Positions 1 to 7,125 of a stretch of 64,000 bases of DNA are shown here, piece after piece. The notes beneath the pieces are model-generated. The model was given only the letters and a program-made list of their open reading frames with translations, had not been told where the DNA came from and made no database searches. Position 1 is the first letter of the stretch. Each line of letters begins with the position of its first letter. Origin of the DNA: Nitrosomonas sp. Nm132 (GTDB lineage: Bacteria; Pseudomonadota; Gammaproteobacteria; Burkholderiales; Nitrosomonadaceae); assembly GCF_900100485.1 (NCBI RefSeq), contig NZ_FNDH01000002.1, positions 114,434-178,433 of the forward strand. Direction: 5' to 3'. The position numbers and the translations under genes were made by a program.

Positions 1-620
1 GGATAATCATGGCACATGAACAATCTCGTTTCCGGCGGAAAATCCAGCAATCTACGGATGGATCGATAAAGCTGGCGCGCATCGCCCCCGGGAAAATCAG
101 CGCGTGCGGTCCCTACATCCGGCATGAACAGAGTATCGCCGATAAATATCGCATCTTCAAACTGATAAGCCATGTCGGCTGGCGTATGCCCCGACACTGA
201 AATGGCTTTGCCAGTCAGCTTGCCCACGCTGAATAGCTCGCCCTCCGCCAGCAAATGATCGAATTGCGTCCCATCTGTCGCGAACTGGGGCTCCATGTTG
301 AACAGCTTCTTGAAAGTTTGCTGCACGGCCGGAATGTGATCGCCTATCGCCGTTTTCCCTCCGAGCTTGCCCTTGAGATAGTCAGCGGATGAGAGATGAT
401 CGGCATGGGCATGCGTTTCGAGAAGCCAGCTCACAGTCAGTTTCTGTTCAGTGACAAAGGCGATCACTTTGTCGGCAGAAACTGTTTCCGTCCTGCCCGC
501 CTTGGGGTCGTAATCAAGCACAGGATCAATGACGGCGCAGCTTCCACCCGGCTCATCATACACCACGTAAGTCACGGTCCAGGTCGCGGAATCAAAGAAT
601 GCTTGGATATTTGGCTGCAC
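1..620 (-). CDS. Metallo-beta-lactamase fold hydrolase, persulfide dioxygenase-like (3' end outside window)
   Basis: About 206 residues are visible; the C-terminus runs off the window start. The zinc motif THAHADH is at residues 69-75, followed by a later SGHTPAD (His ligand) and IGDTLF (bridging Asp). This pattern is typical of Blh/ETHE1-type persulfide dioxygenases that oxidise glutathione persulfide. The start is taken as GTG at 620 because GGAGAG lies just upstream; an upstream ATG is out of frame. It is transcribed divergently from the YeeE/YedE, ArsR and SQR genes, which matches BigR-type sulfide detoxification loci. The exact substrate is inferred from family and context. Confidence 0.85.
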   Translation of the reverse strand, partial: MQPNIQAFFDSATWTVTYVVYDEPGGSCAVIDPVLDYDPKAGRTETVSADKVIAFVTEQKLTVSWLLETHAHADHLSSADYLKGKLGGKTAIGDHIPAVQQTFKKLFNMEPQFATDGTQFDHLLAEGELFSVGKLTGKAISVSGHTPADMAYQFEDAIFIGDTLFMPDVGTARADFPGGDARQLYRSIRRLLDFPPETRLFMCHDY

Positions 621-652
621 GGCGCTCTCCTTTTTTAAGTCCCAATAAATTC

Positions 653-703
653 ATATCAATTGACTATAATCTATTCATTAACATAATATCAATTATAATT
701 ATA
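653..703. promoter_or_regulatory. Divergent promoter and candidate BigR/SqrR operator region
   Basis: The 110-bp AT-rich gap between the dioxygenase and the transporter genes holds TTGACT (660-665) and CATAAT (682-687), 16 bp apart, a plausible plus-strand sigma-70 promoter. ATATCAATT occurs twice, at about 653 and 686, overlapping that promoter. ArsR-type BigR/SqrR repressors bind AT-rich sites in such positions, so the repeats are candidate operators. This is inference from position only. Confidence 0.45.
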
Positions 704-730
704 TATAAAGATAAATCGAGGAAAGCCATC

Positions 731-1162
731 ATGATTATTGATTGGACACATTTCACACCATGGTCTGCCCTGGCAGGCGGCATGGTAATCGGTATCGCCA
801 CTGCAATACTGTTATTGCTTGCCGGCCGGATCGCGGGCATTTCCGGCATAGTTGGTGGTTTGCTCAAGCTGAGCAGAGGCGACATGGGATGGCGCCTCGC
901 CTTTGTTTCAGGGCTCATCCTGGCGCCCTTCATCTGGCGGCTATTCCATGAATTACCGCCCATCCAGATTGACACCAGTTACGCGGCACTGGCTTTGGCA
1001 GGGCTGATCGTGGGCCTGGGTACGCGTTATGGCTCAGGTTGCACCAGCGGTCATGGCGTATGCGGACTATCGCGACTGTCACCCCGTTCGATCGTCGCCA
1101 CGCTGGTATTCATGACCACAGGCGCTATCACGGTTTATCTCATCAGACATCTATTGAGCTGA
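731..1162 (+). CDS. YeeE/YedE family sulfur transporter, first half
   Basis: A 143-residue membrane protein with about four hydrophobic segments. It contains GSGCTSGHGVCG, the Cys-containing motif characteristic of YeeE/YedE (thiosulfate or sulfur-compound uptake) proteins. The start is ATG 731, preceded by GAGG (718-721); the frame is open further upstream but that part is AT-rich and lacks membrane character. The next gene, 25 bp on, encodes the second half, so the two probably act as a pair in the inner membrane. Their location in a BigR/SQR-like locus suggests movement of a reduced sulfur species. Confidence 0.85.
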   Translation: MIIDWTHFTPWSALAGGMVIGIATAILLLLAGRIAGISGIVGGLLKLSRGDMGWRLAFVSGLILAPFIWRLFHELPPIQIDTSYAALALAGLIVGLGTRYGSGCTSGHGVCGLSRLSPRSIVATLVFMTTGAITVYLIRHLLS

Positions 1163-1187
1163 TGATTTCGTCAAGGAGGACACACTG

Positions 1188-1637
1188 ATGATCACTATTC
1201 TTATCGCATTACTGGCAGGTCTTATTTTCGGGATCGGACTGATTCTGTCGGAGATGGCCAATCCGGCGAAGGTGCTGTCATTTCTTGACATAACCGGTTC
1301 GTGGGACCCCTCGCTGGCATTTGTCATGATGGGCGCAATCAGCGTTGGCGTGATGGCTTTCACCCTGGCGCGTCGCCGCGGCCAAACTTACCTGGGCTCA
1401 TCCCTCCAACTCCCTACCTCCCGTGTAATCGATAAGCGCCTGGTGCTTGGCAGCCTGGCATTCGGAATCGGCTGGGGATTAGCGGGTATCTGTCCAGGCC
1501 CCGGGCTCGTGCTGGTTGGAACAGGCAACCTGCACGGCATCGTATTTGTCGCTGCCATGCTGCTTGGCATGGGTATTTTTGAGCTTCTGGAACGACACCA
1601 GGCAACGCAGTCCAAATCGGAAAATAAGAAAACTTGA
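1188..1637 (+). CDS. YeeE/YedE family transporter, second half (DUF6691-type)
   Basis: 149 residues with several membrane helices and the motif GLAGICPGPGLV, the C-terminal-half signature of split YeeE/YedE transporters (Cys in a Pro/Gly-rich turn). AAGGAGGA lies about 10 bp upstream of the ATG. It follows the first half by 25 bp and precedes the ArsR regulator by 10 bp, so it is probably co-transcribed. The role as a partner subunit follows from the family; the cargo is not shown by the sequence. Confidence 0.85.
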   Translation: MITILIALLAGLIFGIGLILSEMANPAKVLSFLDITGSWDPSLAFVMMGAISVGVMAFTLARRRGQTYLGSSLQLPTSRVIDKRLVLGSLAFGIGWGLAGICPGPGLVLVGTGNLHGIVFVAAMLLGMGIFELLERHQATQSKSENKKT

Positions 1638-1647
1638 GTATGCCTTT

Positions 1648-2094
1648 ATGCTGAACAATCCCTTAATTATAAAAAAAACCGAAGACCCTGCCGATTTGAC
1701 TGGCATACTGTCAAATCGGGCGTCTGCTGCACAAGCATGTGCGCTGCTGAAAGTGTTGGCCAACGAAGACCGCTTGCTCATTCTTTGTCATCTCGTGCAA
1801 GGTGACAAAAATGTAGGCGAACTGGAGCAATCGCTGGGAATCCGTCAACCGACCTTGTCACAGCAACTTACCGTCCTGCGTGAAGAAAACCTTGTGAATA
1901 CTGCGCGCAAGGGTAAATATATCTATTACAGCCTCGCCAGTCAGGAAGCATTACACATCATGCAAACGCTGTACCAACTTTATTGCATGAATAAGACCCC
2001 TTATCACCCGCAGAAAAGCAGTCATCTTGAATTAAAGAAACCGATCCCTTCCAGAGGAGAAGAAAATGAACCTTGTCACGACCAAACTGAATGA
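1648..2094 (+). CDS. ArsR-family sulfide/persulfide-responsive repressor (BigR/SqrR-like)
   Basis: 148 residues from ATG 1648 with a winged helix-turn-helix (about residues 28-110; recognition region QPTLSQQLTVLRE). Cys47 and Cys113 are 66 residues apart, the same spacing as the redox pair in SqrR (C41/C107) and BigR, which form a tetrasulfide bridge with persulfides and then release DNA. A third Cys (31) is present. Its 3' end overlaps the SQR fusion gene by 29 bp. Likely target: the AT-rich divergent promoter at 653-703. The open frame extends upstream to 1516 inside the previous gene; that extension is rejected. Confidence 0.85.
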   Translation: MLNNPLIIKKTEDPADLTGILSNRASAAQACALLKVLANEDRLLILCHLVQGDKNVGELEQSLGIRQPTLSQQLTVLREENLVNTARKGKYIYYSLASQEALHIMQTLYQLYCMNKTPYHPQKSSHLELKKPIPSRGEENEPCHDQTE

Positions 2095-3772
2095 AAAACT
2101 GTCTGTTACCAGTCAAATCAGTGTGGATGATTTAGCAGAAATCGCTGCAGCAGGCTATCAATCGGTTATCTGCAACCGTCCCGATCAGGAAGGCGGAGAA
2201 ACCCAGCCCACCAGCACCCAACTCGAACAGGCAGCGCGCTCGCTGGGTATCAATTTCGTTTATTTACCCGTCGAGATTGGCGCCGTTTCAGTAGAAAAAA
2301 GCGAGGCATTCAACAAGCTGCTGGCAGAATTACCAGGGCCCGTTCTCGCATTCTGTAAAACTGGCAGCCGGCCCCAGGCGCTGTATCAACTGGCCGGACA
2401 AGCGCAGGAAACGCCCGAACCGGAAAAACCCGCAAGCGAAGAAGAATCAGTCACCGCCGCCTGCAGTTGGACAGAAGAGCCGCCAGAAACTATTTACGTA
2501 CCCCCTCCCTCCCAGGAGAAACAGCTTTCAGTAACGGCCGCCTGCAACTGGGGCAACGCTTTTGATATCGTCGTGGTAGGAGGAGGATCTGCGGGAATTG
2601 GCGTGACAGCCAGCCTGCTGCATCGCCGCCCATCGTTACGCATCGCCATTATCGAACCGAGCGATAAGCATTATTATCAGCCCGCCTGGACACTGGTGGG
2701 CGGCGGCGCTTATGACATTGCCCAAACGGTAAGAGACATGGCGGACGTCATCCCGCCGGAGGCAGAATGGATACAGGCAGCCGCGAGCGGATTCGACCCG
2801 GACAACAATCTGGTTCATCTGGCCGATGGCCGCTCGATCGGTTACCGGCAACTGATCGTTTGCCCGGGCATTCGCCTGGCCTGGGAAAAAATCGAAGGCA
2901 TCCAGCAAACGCTTGGCCAGAATGGCGTGACTTCCAATTACCAATTCGAGCTGGCGCCTTATACCTGGACGCTGACGAAAAACCTCAAAAGTGGCAAGGC
3001 GCTGTTCACCCAACCGCCCATGCCGATCAAATGCGCCGGCGCGCCGCAAAAGGCCATGTATCTCTCATGCGATTACTGGCTGCACCAGCAAACACTGGAT
3101 AACATCGAAGTCGAATTCCACAATGCCGGCGCAGTCCTGTTTGGCGTCGCTGATTTTGTACCGCCACTGATGGAATATGTGAAGCGCTATCATGCGCAAC
3201 TGGTTTTCAACTCTAACCTGGTAAAAGTGGATGGCGCCAACAAAATCGCCACTTTCGAAATCAAGGACAATGAAGGCAATATCACACGGGTAGAAAAACC
3301 GTTCGATATGCTGCACGTCACCCCCCCTCAGGCCGCCCCCTATTTTCTGAGCAAAAGCCCACTGGCAGATGCTTCGGGCTATTGCGAAGTCAATCCCAAA
3401 ACCTTACAACATCCCCGCTACCCCAATATTTTCTCGTTGGGAGATGCCTGCTCCTCGCCCAATACCAAAACGGCTGCCGCAGCCAGAAAGCAAATCGTCA
3501 TCGTAGCCGAAAACCTTCTGGCCGCCAAAGAAGGCAGAGAACTTCCCGATGTTTATGATGGCTATGGCGCTTGCCCGCTTACCGTGGAAAAAGGCAAAGT
3601 GATTCTGGCCGAATTTGGTTTTGGCGGCAAATTGCTACCCACTTTTCCGCTCGATCCGCTGGTAGCAAGGCGGCTCTACTGGCTATTCAAAGTCAAATTA
3701 TTCCCCTGGCTGTACTGGAACGGCATGTTGAAAGGTCGTGAATGGCTTGCGCGTGTAAAAGGTACAAACTGA
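2066..3772 (+). CDS. DUF442 sulfurtransferase-like domain fused to sulfide:quinone oxidoreductase
   Basis: 568 residues. Residues 5-112 are a DUF442 (beta-lactamase-hydrolase-like phosphatase fold) domain with a P-loop-like CKTGSR motif at Cys97. A linker (113-165) carries two near copies of an octapeptide, SVTAACSW (128-135) and SVTAACNW (155-162), each with a Cys. From 167 an FAD-binding Rossmann motif ([11 protein letters not shown]) starts an SQR module, with redox-candidate Cys323, Cys335 and Cys462 and the C-terminal FAD motif GDACSSPNTKTAAA. SQR oxidises sulfide at the membrane and passes electrons to quinone. AGAGGAGAA precedes ATG 2066. The Cys-bearing repeat in the linker is unusual. 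Confidence 0.88.
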   Translation: MNLVTTKLNEKLSVTSQISVDDLAEIAAAGYQSVICNRPDQEGGETQPTSTQLEQAARSLGINFVYLPVEIGAVSVEKSEAFNKLLAELPGPVLAFCKTGSRPQALYQLAGQAQETPEPEKPASEEESVTAACSWTEEPPETIYVPPPSQEKQLSVTAACNWGNAFDIVVVGGGSAGIGVTASLLHRRPSLRIAIIEPSDKHYYQPAWTLVGGGAYDIAQTVRDMADVIPPEAEWIQAAASGFDPDNNLVHLADGRSIGYRQLIVCPGIRLAWEKIEGIQQTLGQNGVTSNYQFELAPYTWTLTKNLKSGKALFTQPPMPIKCAGAPQKAMYLSCDYWLHQQTLDNIEVEFHNAGAVLFGVADFVPPLMEYVKRYHAQLVFNSNLVKVDGANKIATFEIKDNEGNITRVEKPFDMLHVTPPQAAPYFLSKSPLADASGYCEVNPKTLQHPRYPNIFSLGDACSSPNTKTAAAARKQIVIVAENLLAAKEGRELPDVYDGYGACPLTVEKGKVILAEFGFGGKLLPTFPLDPLVARRLYWLFKVKLFPWLYWNGMLKGREWLARVKGTN

Positions 3773-3779
3773 GCAACGC

Positions 3780-4601
3780 ATGGAGCCTGACTTGATCAGT
3801 ATCCTGCTGGGTTCATTTACCGGCCTCGTGCTAGCGCTCACCGGGGCAGGCGGCACCCTCATCGCGGTGCCGCTGCTCATGTTCAGCCTGCACCTGACCG
3901 TTGCAGAAGCGGCTCCCGTTGGCTTGCTGGCGGTCGGCTTATCGGCAGCCATCGGCGCGTTGCTGGCATTCAGGCAGAAAAGAGTCCGATACCGGGCAGC
4001 CAGCCTTATCGCGCTCACCGGCGCACTTGTCTCACCCGCGGGCATATGGCTCGCCCAGCGAATACCCAATACCCCGTTGACACTGCTGCTTGCCGGCGTG
4101 CTCGTCTACGTTGCCCAGCACATGTTGCGCCAAAGCCTGCGCGAACATCCAAAGGACATGACTGACCCGCATAGCGCTCCGCCTTGCCAGCTGGATGACA
4201 CCAGCGGACGTTTGATCTGGACCTGGCCATGTTTCAGCGCGTTAGTATTTTCAGGCACGACAGCTGGTTTCCTGTCAGGCCTGCTGGGCGTAGGCGGTGG
4301 CTTCGTAATCGTGCCGGCACTCAGGAAAGCCACGAATATTCCCATATTGTCCATTATGGCGACATCGCTTGCTATCACGGCACTGATCTCCACCACGGGC
4401 GTCATCTCAGCAATACTGATTGGCGTCATGAAATGGCCGATAGCCCTCCCCTTTTGCGCTGGAACGATTGCAGGCATGCTGCTTGGCAGAACTTTTGCCG
4501 ATCGTTTTGCCGGGCCCAGATTGCAGCAGGCCTTCGCTCTCCTTACCGGCTGTATCGCCATCGGCATGATAGCCAAAGTGATCTGGAGCACATTGCTTTA
4601 A
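3780..4601 (+). CDS. TauE/SafE family sulfite/sulfur anion exporter
   Basis: 273 residues with about eight hydrophobic helices. The two repeated glycine-rich motifs of the TauE/SafE fold are visible: LALTGAGGTLIAVPLL near the N-terminus and SGLLGVGGGFVIVPAL near residue 170. It begins 7 bp after the SQR fusion and closes the operon. In BigR-type loci this protein is thought to export sulfite produced by persulfide oxidation. Membrane topology and context support the call; the substrate is inferred. Confidence 0.85.
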   Translation: MEPDLISILLGSFTGLVLALTGAGGTLIAVPLLMFSLHLTVAEAAPVGLLAVGLSAAIGALLAFRQKRVRYRAASLIALTGALVSPAGIWLAQRIPNTPLTLLLAGVLVYVAQHMLRQSLREHPKDMTDPHSAPPCQLDDTSGRLIWTWPCFSALVFSGTTAGFLSGLLGVGGGFVIVPALRKATNIPILSIMATSLAITALISTTGVISAILIGVMKWPIALPFCAGTIAGMLLGRTFADRFAGPRLQQAFALLTGCIAIGMIAKVIWSTLL

Positions 4602-4633
4602 CCGCGCAGGGTGGGTAAGTCATCACTGAGAAC

Positions 4634-4663
4634 GATGCGCCTCCTGACATCGGCACATCCTAC
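4634..4663 (-). repeat. REP element, RAYT-associated copy 1
   Basis: On the minus strand this reads as a GTAG head followed by GATGTGCC, a loop and GGCGCATC, which pair as an imperfect stem. It is the exact reverse complement of the copy at 4820-4849. GTAG-headed hairpins flanking a REP-associated transposase are the expected substrates of that enzyme family. Confidence 0.85.
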
Positions 4664-4819
4664 GGGCTGCAGAATGGGCTGGCCGCATAATCGGAGTGCA
4701 AAAAAACCACTCCAGATTTCTCAGAAGCAGTCGTTTCTTACAATCGCAAGATGCAATCAGGGCAGCGTGTTGCAGCAGGCGCTTACATTAGCTACCTCAG
4801 GTTGAATGACCGATAGGGA

Positions 4820-4849
4820 GTAGGATGTGCCGATGTCAGGAGGCGCATC
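4820..4849 (+). repeat. REP element, RAYT-associated copy 2
   Basis: Plus-strand GTAG head with a GATGTGCC/GGCGCATC stem, 30 bp, perfectly inverted relative to 4634-4663. It is followed by a further small hairpin (GCATCA/TGATGC, about 4844-4861) just before the transposase start, so this looks like a BIME-type composite. Confidence 0.85.
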
Positions 4850-4884
4850 ATTCGCGTGATGCGTCATTAACAGGAAAAAACAGC

Positions 4885-5414
4885 ATGACCGAATACCGCC
4901 GCACTTATATTCCTGGCGCATCCTGGTTTTTCACCGTAAATCTTGCTGAGCGCAAAGACAACCGGTTATTGATCGATAATATCGATTTATTACGCCAAGC
5001 CTTTGTATACACCAAGCAACGTCATCCTTTTCGCCTGGATGCAGCGGTTATTTTGCCTGATCATTTGCATTGTATCTGGACATTACCACAGAGGACTCTG
5101 ATTTTTCCTGCCGGTGGAATATGCTGAAAGGTTATTTTTCCCGCAATTTAGAAAAAGGTGAGCGAATTTCCGCCAGCCGGAAATCCCGAAGAGAAAGAGG
5201 AATATGGCAACGACGTTTCTGGGAACATGTATTACGCGATCAGTCTGATTTTAACCGGCATGTCGATTATATTCACTGGAACCCAGTAAAACACGGTTGG
5301 GTCAAGAAGGTTCGTGATTGGCCTCACTCCAGTTTTCATCGCTACCTGGCACAAGATATTTATCCAGAAGATTGGGCAAGCCCTGAAAACCAGGATATTG
5401 AAGGCACTGAATAA
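4885..5414 (+). pseudogene. REP-associated tyrosine transposase (RAYT), frameshifted
   Basis: The N-terminal part (4885-about 5092) has the Y1-transposase start RRTYIPGASWFFTVNL and the HUH metal motif in DHLHCIW. The C-terminal part continues in another frame from about 5090 (DSDFSCRW, then IHWNPVKHGW with the candidate catalytic Tyr just before it). Both halves join to a full-length RAYT if one base is restored near 5090, so one base has been lost within CCACAGAGGAC. RAYTs are single-strand transposases that act on REP hairpins. It is bracketed by three REPs of one family, making a degraded REPtron. A sequencing error could also explain the frameshift. Confidence 0.85.
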
Positions 5415-5421
5415 CACGAAT

Positions 5422-5451
5422 GATGCGCCTCCTGACGTCGGCACATCCTAC
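5422..5451 (-). repeat. REP element, RAYT-associated copy 3
   Basis: Same 30-bp hairpin as 4634-4663 and in the same orientation, with one substitution in the loop. It lies 7 bp after the transposase stop, so the transposase is bracketed by REPs on both sides. Confidence 0.85.
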
Positions 5452-5454
5452 GGG

Positions 5455-5664
5455 CTACAACCTTACTTCTGATGATCCGCATTCAATACACCTCCAGCCA
5501 CCCAATTTATTAAGCGATATCAGAAGCCAGATTATTGACCATACACCGAAAGTCATAACTGTCAATGTTAAGTGCAGCAGATGGTTTGTGCCTTTCCTAA
5601 ACACAAAAACATGTTTAATACATGTTCTACAAGCGCCATTCTTTTTTTCTCCAACCATTTCCAT
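5455..5664 (-). CDS. Small membrane protein with C-terminal zinc-ribbon-like CxxC
   Basis: 69 residues. A basic/Cys N-terminal part (RTCIKHVFVFRKGTNH) is followed by one or two hydrophobic segments (LTLTVMTFGVWSIIWLLIS, about residues 34-52) and a C-terminal WRCIECGSS. AAGGAGATACG precedes the ATG at ideal distance. Short proteins with a membrane hairpin and a terminal CxxCG are common hypotheticals. The function is unknown. The stop codon abuts the REP at 5422-5451. Confidence 0.6.
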   Translation of the reverse strand: MEMVGEKKNGACRTCIKHVFVFRKGTNHLLHLTLTVMTFGVWSIIWLLISLNKLGGWRCIECGSSEVRL

Positions 5665-5914
5665 CGTATCTCCTTATTCTTATTGATTAAATCATTACCT
5701 TGCCCCAATTTTCTGAATGCCATCAGAAGCGCTTGAATTATTCTTCTTCTGTATTTCTATTCAGCAGGGCGTTACGGGAATTAATCATGAAGAATTTGAT
5801 CCAGGCGGGGAATCGTACAAAGGGACAGGTGTACTTTGGTGCAGGTGTACTTTGGTGCATCTTTACTAAAGCCCACCGCATACCCACAAAAATACCGATC
5901 AGCACAAAACAGCA

Positions 5915-5955
5915 AGCATAAAAAAAACCGTTCCCGGTTTCCCAAGGGCGGTTTC
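5915..5955 (-). terminator. Terminator-like hairpin, minus strand
   Basis: On the minus strand a stem (AAACCG...CGGTTT) is followed by an uninterrupted U-run before ATGC. It is one of a reiterated unit, also at 6312-6352 and 6894-6935 and in the second duplication copy. Confidence 0.5.
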
Positions 5956-5989
5956 GTTTGATCAGGCTTTGCGGTTAATCCATGATCCC

Positions 5990-6021
5990 GCGTGGGCACA
6001 GACAACGCGTGCCCACCCTAC
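5990..6021 (-). repeat. REP element with GTGGGCAC stem
   Basis: Minus strand reads GTAG, then GGTGGGCAC, a loop and GTGCCCAC. A second copy is at 6387-6418 and both recur in the duplicated segment (10232-10263 and 10629-10660). The GTAG head is shared with the RAYT-associated REPs although the stem differs. Confidence 0.75.
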
Positions 6022-6311
6022 CCGCTTGACGCATCATCTTCCCCACAAAGACGACAATGGTGCAGCCCATAAGCCCGCTCCAAGCGGCAAGGTTTCCGCG
6101 CCATCGTACAGTGATCCGTGCCGCAATGAGCCGCGGATAGAGAGATTGTGTACCGTTCATAGCGGGAACAGTATCGTGCAACCGGGAATTTATCAACGTG
6201 CATTCGGGAAAATAAAGCCGTGCACTTGGGAATGTGAAACCATAAAAACGGGAACCCTCAGGGAGCCTGTCAGCGCCCAAAGAAATGCCAGCCAGCGCAA
6301 AATAACAAGCA

Positions 6312-6352
6312 TAAAAAAAACCACCCCCGATTTCCCAAGGGCGGTTTCGTTT
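6312..6352 (-). terminator. Intrinsic terminator downstream of the small membrane-protein pair
   Basis: Minus strand: GAAACCGCCC, loop, GGGGGTGGTTTTTTTT. A GC-rich stem followed by eight U residues lies about 120 bp beyond the stop of the gene at 6471, in the right direction to end its transcript. Confidence 0.6.
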
Positions 6353-6386
6353 GGTTAGCGTTTGCGGTTAATCCGAGGATTAGTCC

Positions 6387-6418
6387 GCGTGGGCACAAAC
6401 AGCGCGTGCCCACGCTAC
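6387..6418 (-). repeat. REP element with GTGGGCAC stem, second copy
   Basis: Minus strand reads GTAGCGTGGGCAC, a short loop and GTGCCCACGC. Same family as 5990-6021. Confidence 0.75.
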
Positions 6419-6470
6419 CTGACTACCTGGCTCCCGGTTTCCAGGGAGCAGTGGTTGGATCAAGCGCCAT

Positions 6471-6572
6471 TCAATCCTTTTTTGAATAATCTTTCCATGC
6501 GTCATAGGCAAGGTAATACACAAAAGCAACAAAAATACATCCCATCAATGCCATCAGGATACTATTCAGCAT
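6471..6572 (-). CDS. Tiny single-helix membrane protein (33 aa), duplication copy 1
   Basis: 33 residues beginning MLNSILMALMGCIFVAFVYY and ending in a charged tail (AWKDYSKKD), so one transmembrane helix with a short soluble end. Its ATG overlaps the end of the preceding gene by 11 bp, which suggests translational coupling. An identical copy is at 10713-10814. The function is unknown; the two-gene layout is preserved in the duplicate. Confidence 0.55.
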   Translation of the reverse strand: MLNSILMALMGCIFVAFVYYLAYDAWKDYSKKD

Positions 6573-6792
6573 TTTCAAGTCTCTCCAGTAGTTGTTTGAT
6601 CCTTTTATAGTTCCAGACACCAAAACCAGCTGTACCGAACAGGCCGATCATTGCTAAAAAAAGAACCACGGTACTTGCAGATAAATAATTGCTTGCAGCC
6701 CATCCCAACAAACCAAGCATCATGGCTATTGCCGTAAAAAACATTTTTTCATGAAAGGAAATTTCGGCTTTTAATCTATCCAGTTTGCTCAT
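6562..6792 (-). CDS. Small two-helix membrane protein (76 aa), duplication copy 1
   Basis: 76 residues: amphipathic N-terminal KLDRLKAEISFHEK, two hydrophobic segments (about residues 16-34 and 40-58) and a basic/coiled C-terminus (YKRIKQLLERLENAE). Short proteins of this shape occur as two-gene units with a tiny partner. It overlaps the 33-residue gene at its 3' end. No enzymatic motif is present and the function is unknown. The copy at 10804-11034 encodes the same protein. Confidence 0.65.
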   Translation of the reverse strand: MSKLDRLKAEISFHEKMFFTAIAMMLGLLGWAASNYLSASTVVLFLAMIGLFGTAGFGVWNYKRIKQLLERLENAE

Positions 6793-6893
6793 TCCAGCAG
6801 GCTACACCCATCGTAATATTTGGTCAATCTCACATAAAGCCTCAAGACGTCTCCCCAGTGAGGGGCGTTCTTTTGTAGCCAGAAACCGCACAT

Positions 6894-6935
6894 AAAAAAA
6901 AACCGCCCCCGGTTTCCCAAGGACAGTTTCGTTTG
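6894..6935 (-). terminator. Orphan terminator copy
   Basis: Minus-strand hairpin (AACTGTCCTTGGG...CCCCCGGGGGCGGTTT-type arms) followed by U-run, homologous to 11134-11172, which ends the DUF4214 gene. Here no such gene lies upstream, so it appears to have been carried along by the duplication. Confidence 0.5.
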
Positions 6936-6979
6936 ATCAGGATTTGCGGTTAATCCGGGGGTTGCGTGACCACCCATGC

Positions 6980-7010
6980 GGCGTAATGCCCGATGGTTAT
7001 TGCGCCCTAC
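6980..7010 (-). repeat. REP element with GGCGCAAT stem
   Basis: Minus strand: GTAG head, GGGCGCAATAACC, then GGGCATTACGCC. A better matched copy is at 9919-9949 and a degraded one around 9294-9321. These lie on both sides of the RloAB-like pair. Confidence 0.65.
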
Positions 7011-7055
7011 GCGGGCTGATCACCCAGCTATTTTATGAGATTTTTTCTCTTTACA

Positions 7056-7118
7056 TTGACTTTTTTAGCTTTAAAGTACAATATAGTGTCACTAAAAGCG
7101 GTTTTCGCTCATAAGGAG
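7056..7118 (+). promoter_or_regulatory. Promoter and RBS of the ATPase/RloB-like pair
   Basis: TTGACT at 7056-7061 with TACAAT at 7077-7082 (15 bp spacer) or CAATAT at 7079-7084 (17 bp) in an AT-rich stretch unlike the surrounding repeats. AAGGAG at 7113-7118 is the ribosome binding site for ATG 7126. Confidence 0.45.
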
Positions 7119-7125
7119 TAAACAC

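Larger units (their letters stand above)
5713..6960. repeat. 1.25-kb direct duplication, copy 1
   Basis: 5713-6881 matches 9955-11123 without a difference that I could find (offset 4242). The match continues with a few changes (substitutions at 6882 and near 6924, and a poly-A length difference) to 6960/11200. It contains a two-gene small membrane-protein unit, REP elements at 5990-6021 and 6387-6418, a 16-bp doublet (GGTGTACTTTGGTGCA, about 5828-5859) and three terminator-like units. Apart from the small genes at 6471-6792 and a possible membrane-protein remnant on the minus strand (5738-5910), I see no gene in it. Confidence 0.92.

Noticed and set aside
5969..6358. 129-codon frame (and its duplicate at 10211-10600)
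   Set aside because: It spans REP and terminator repeats in both copies and has no protein-like features.
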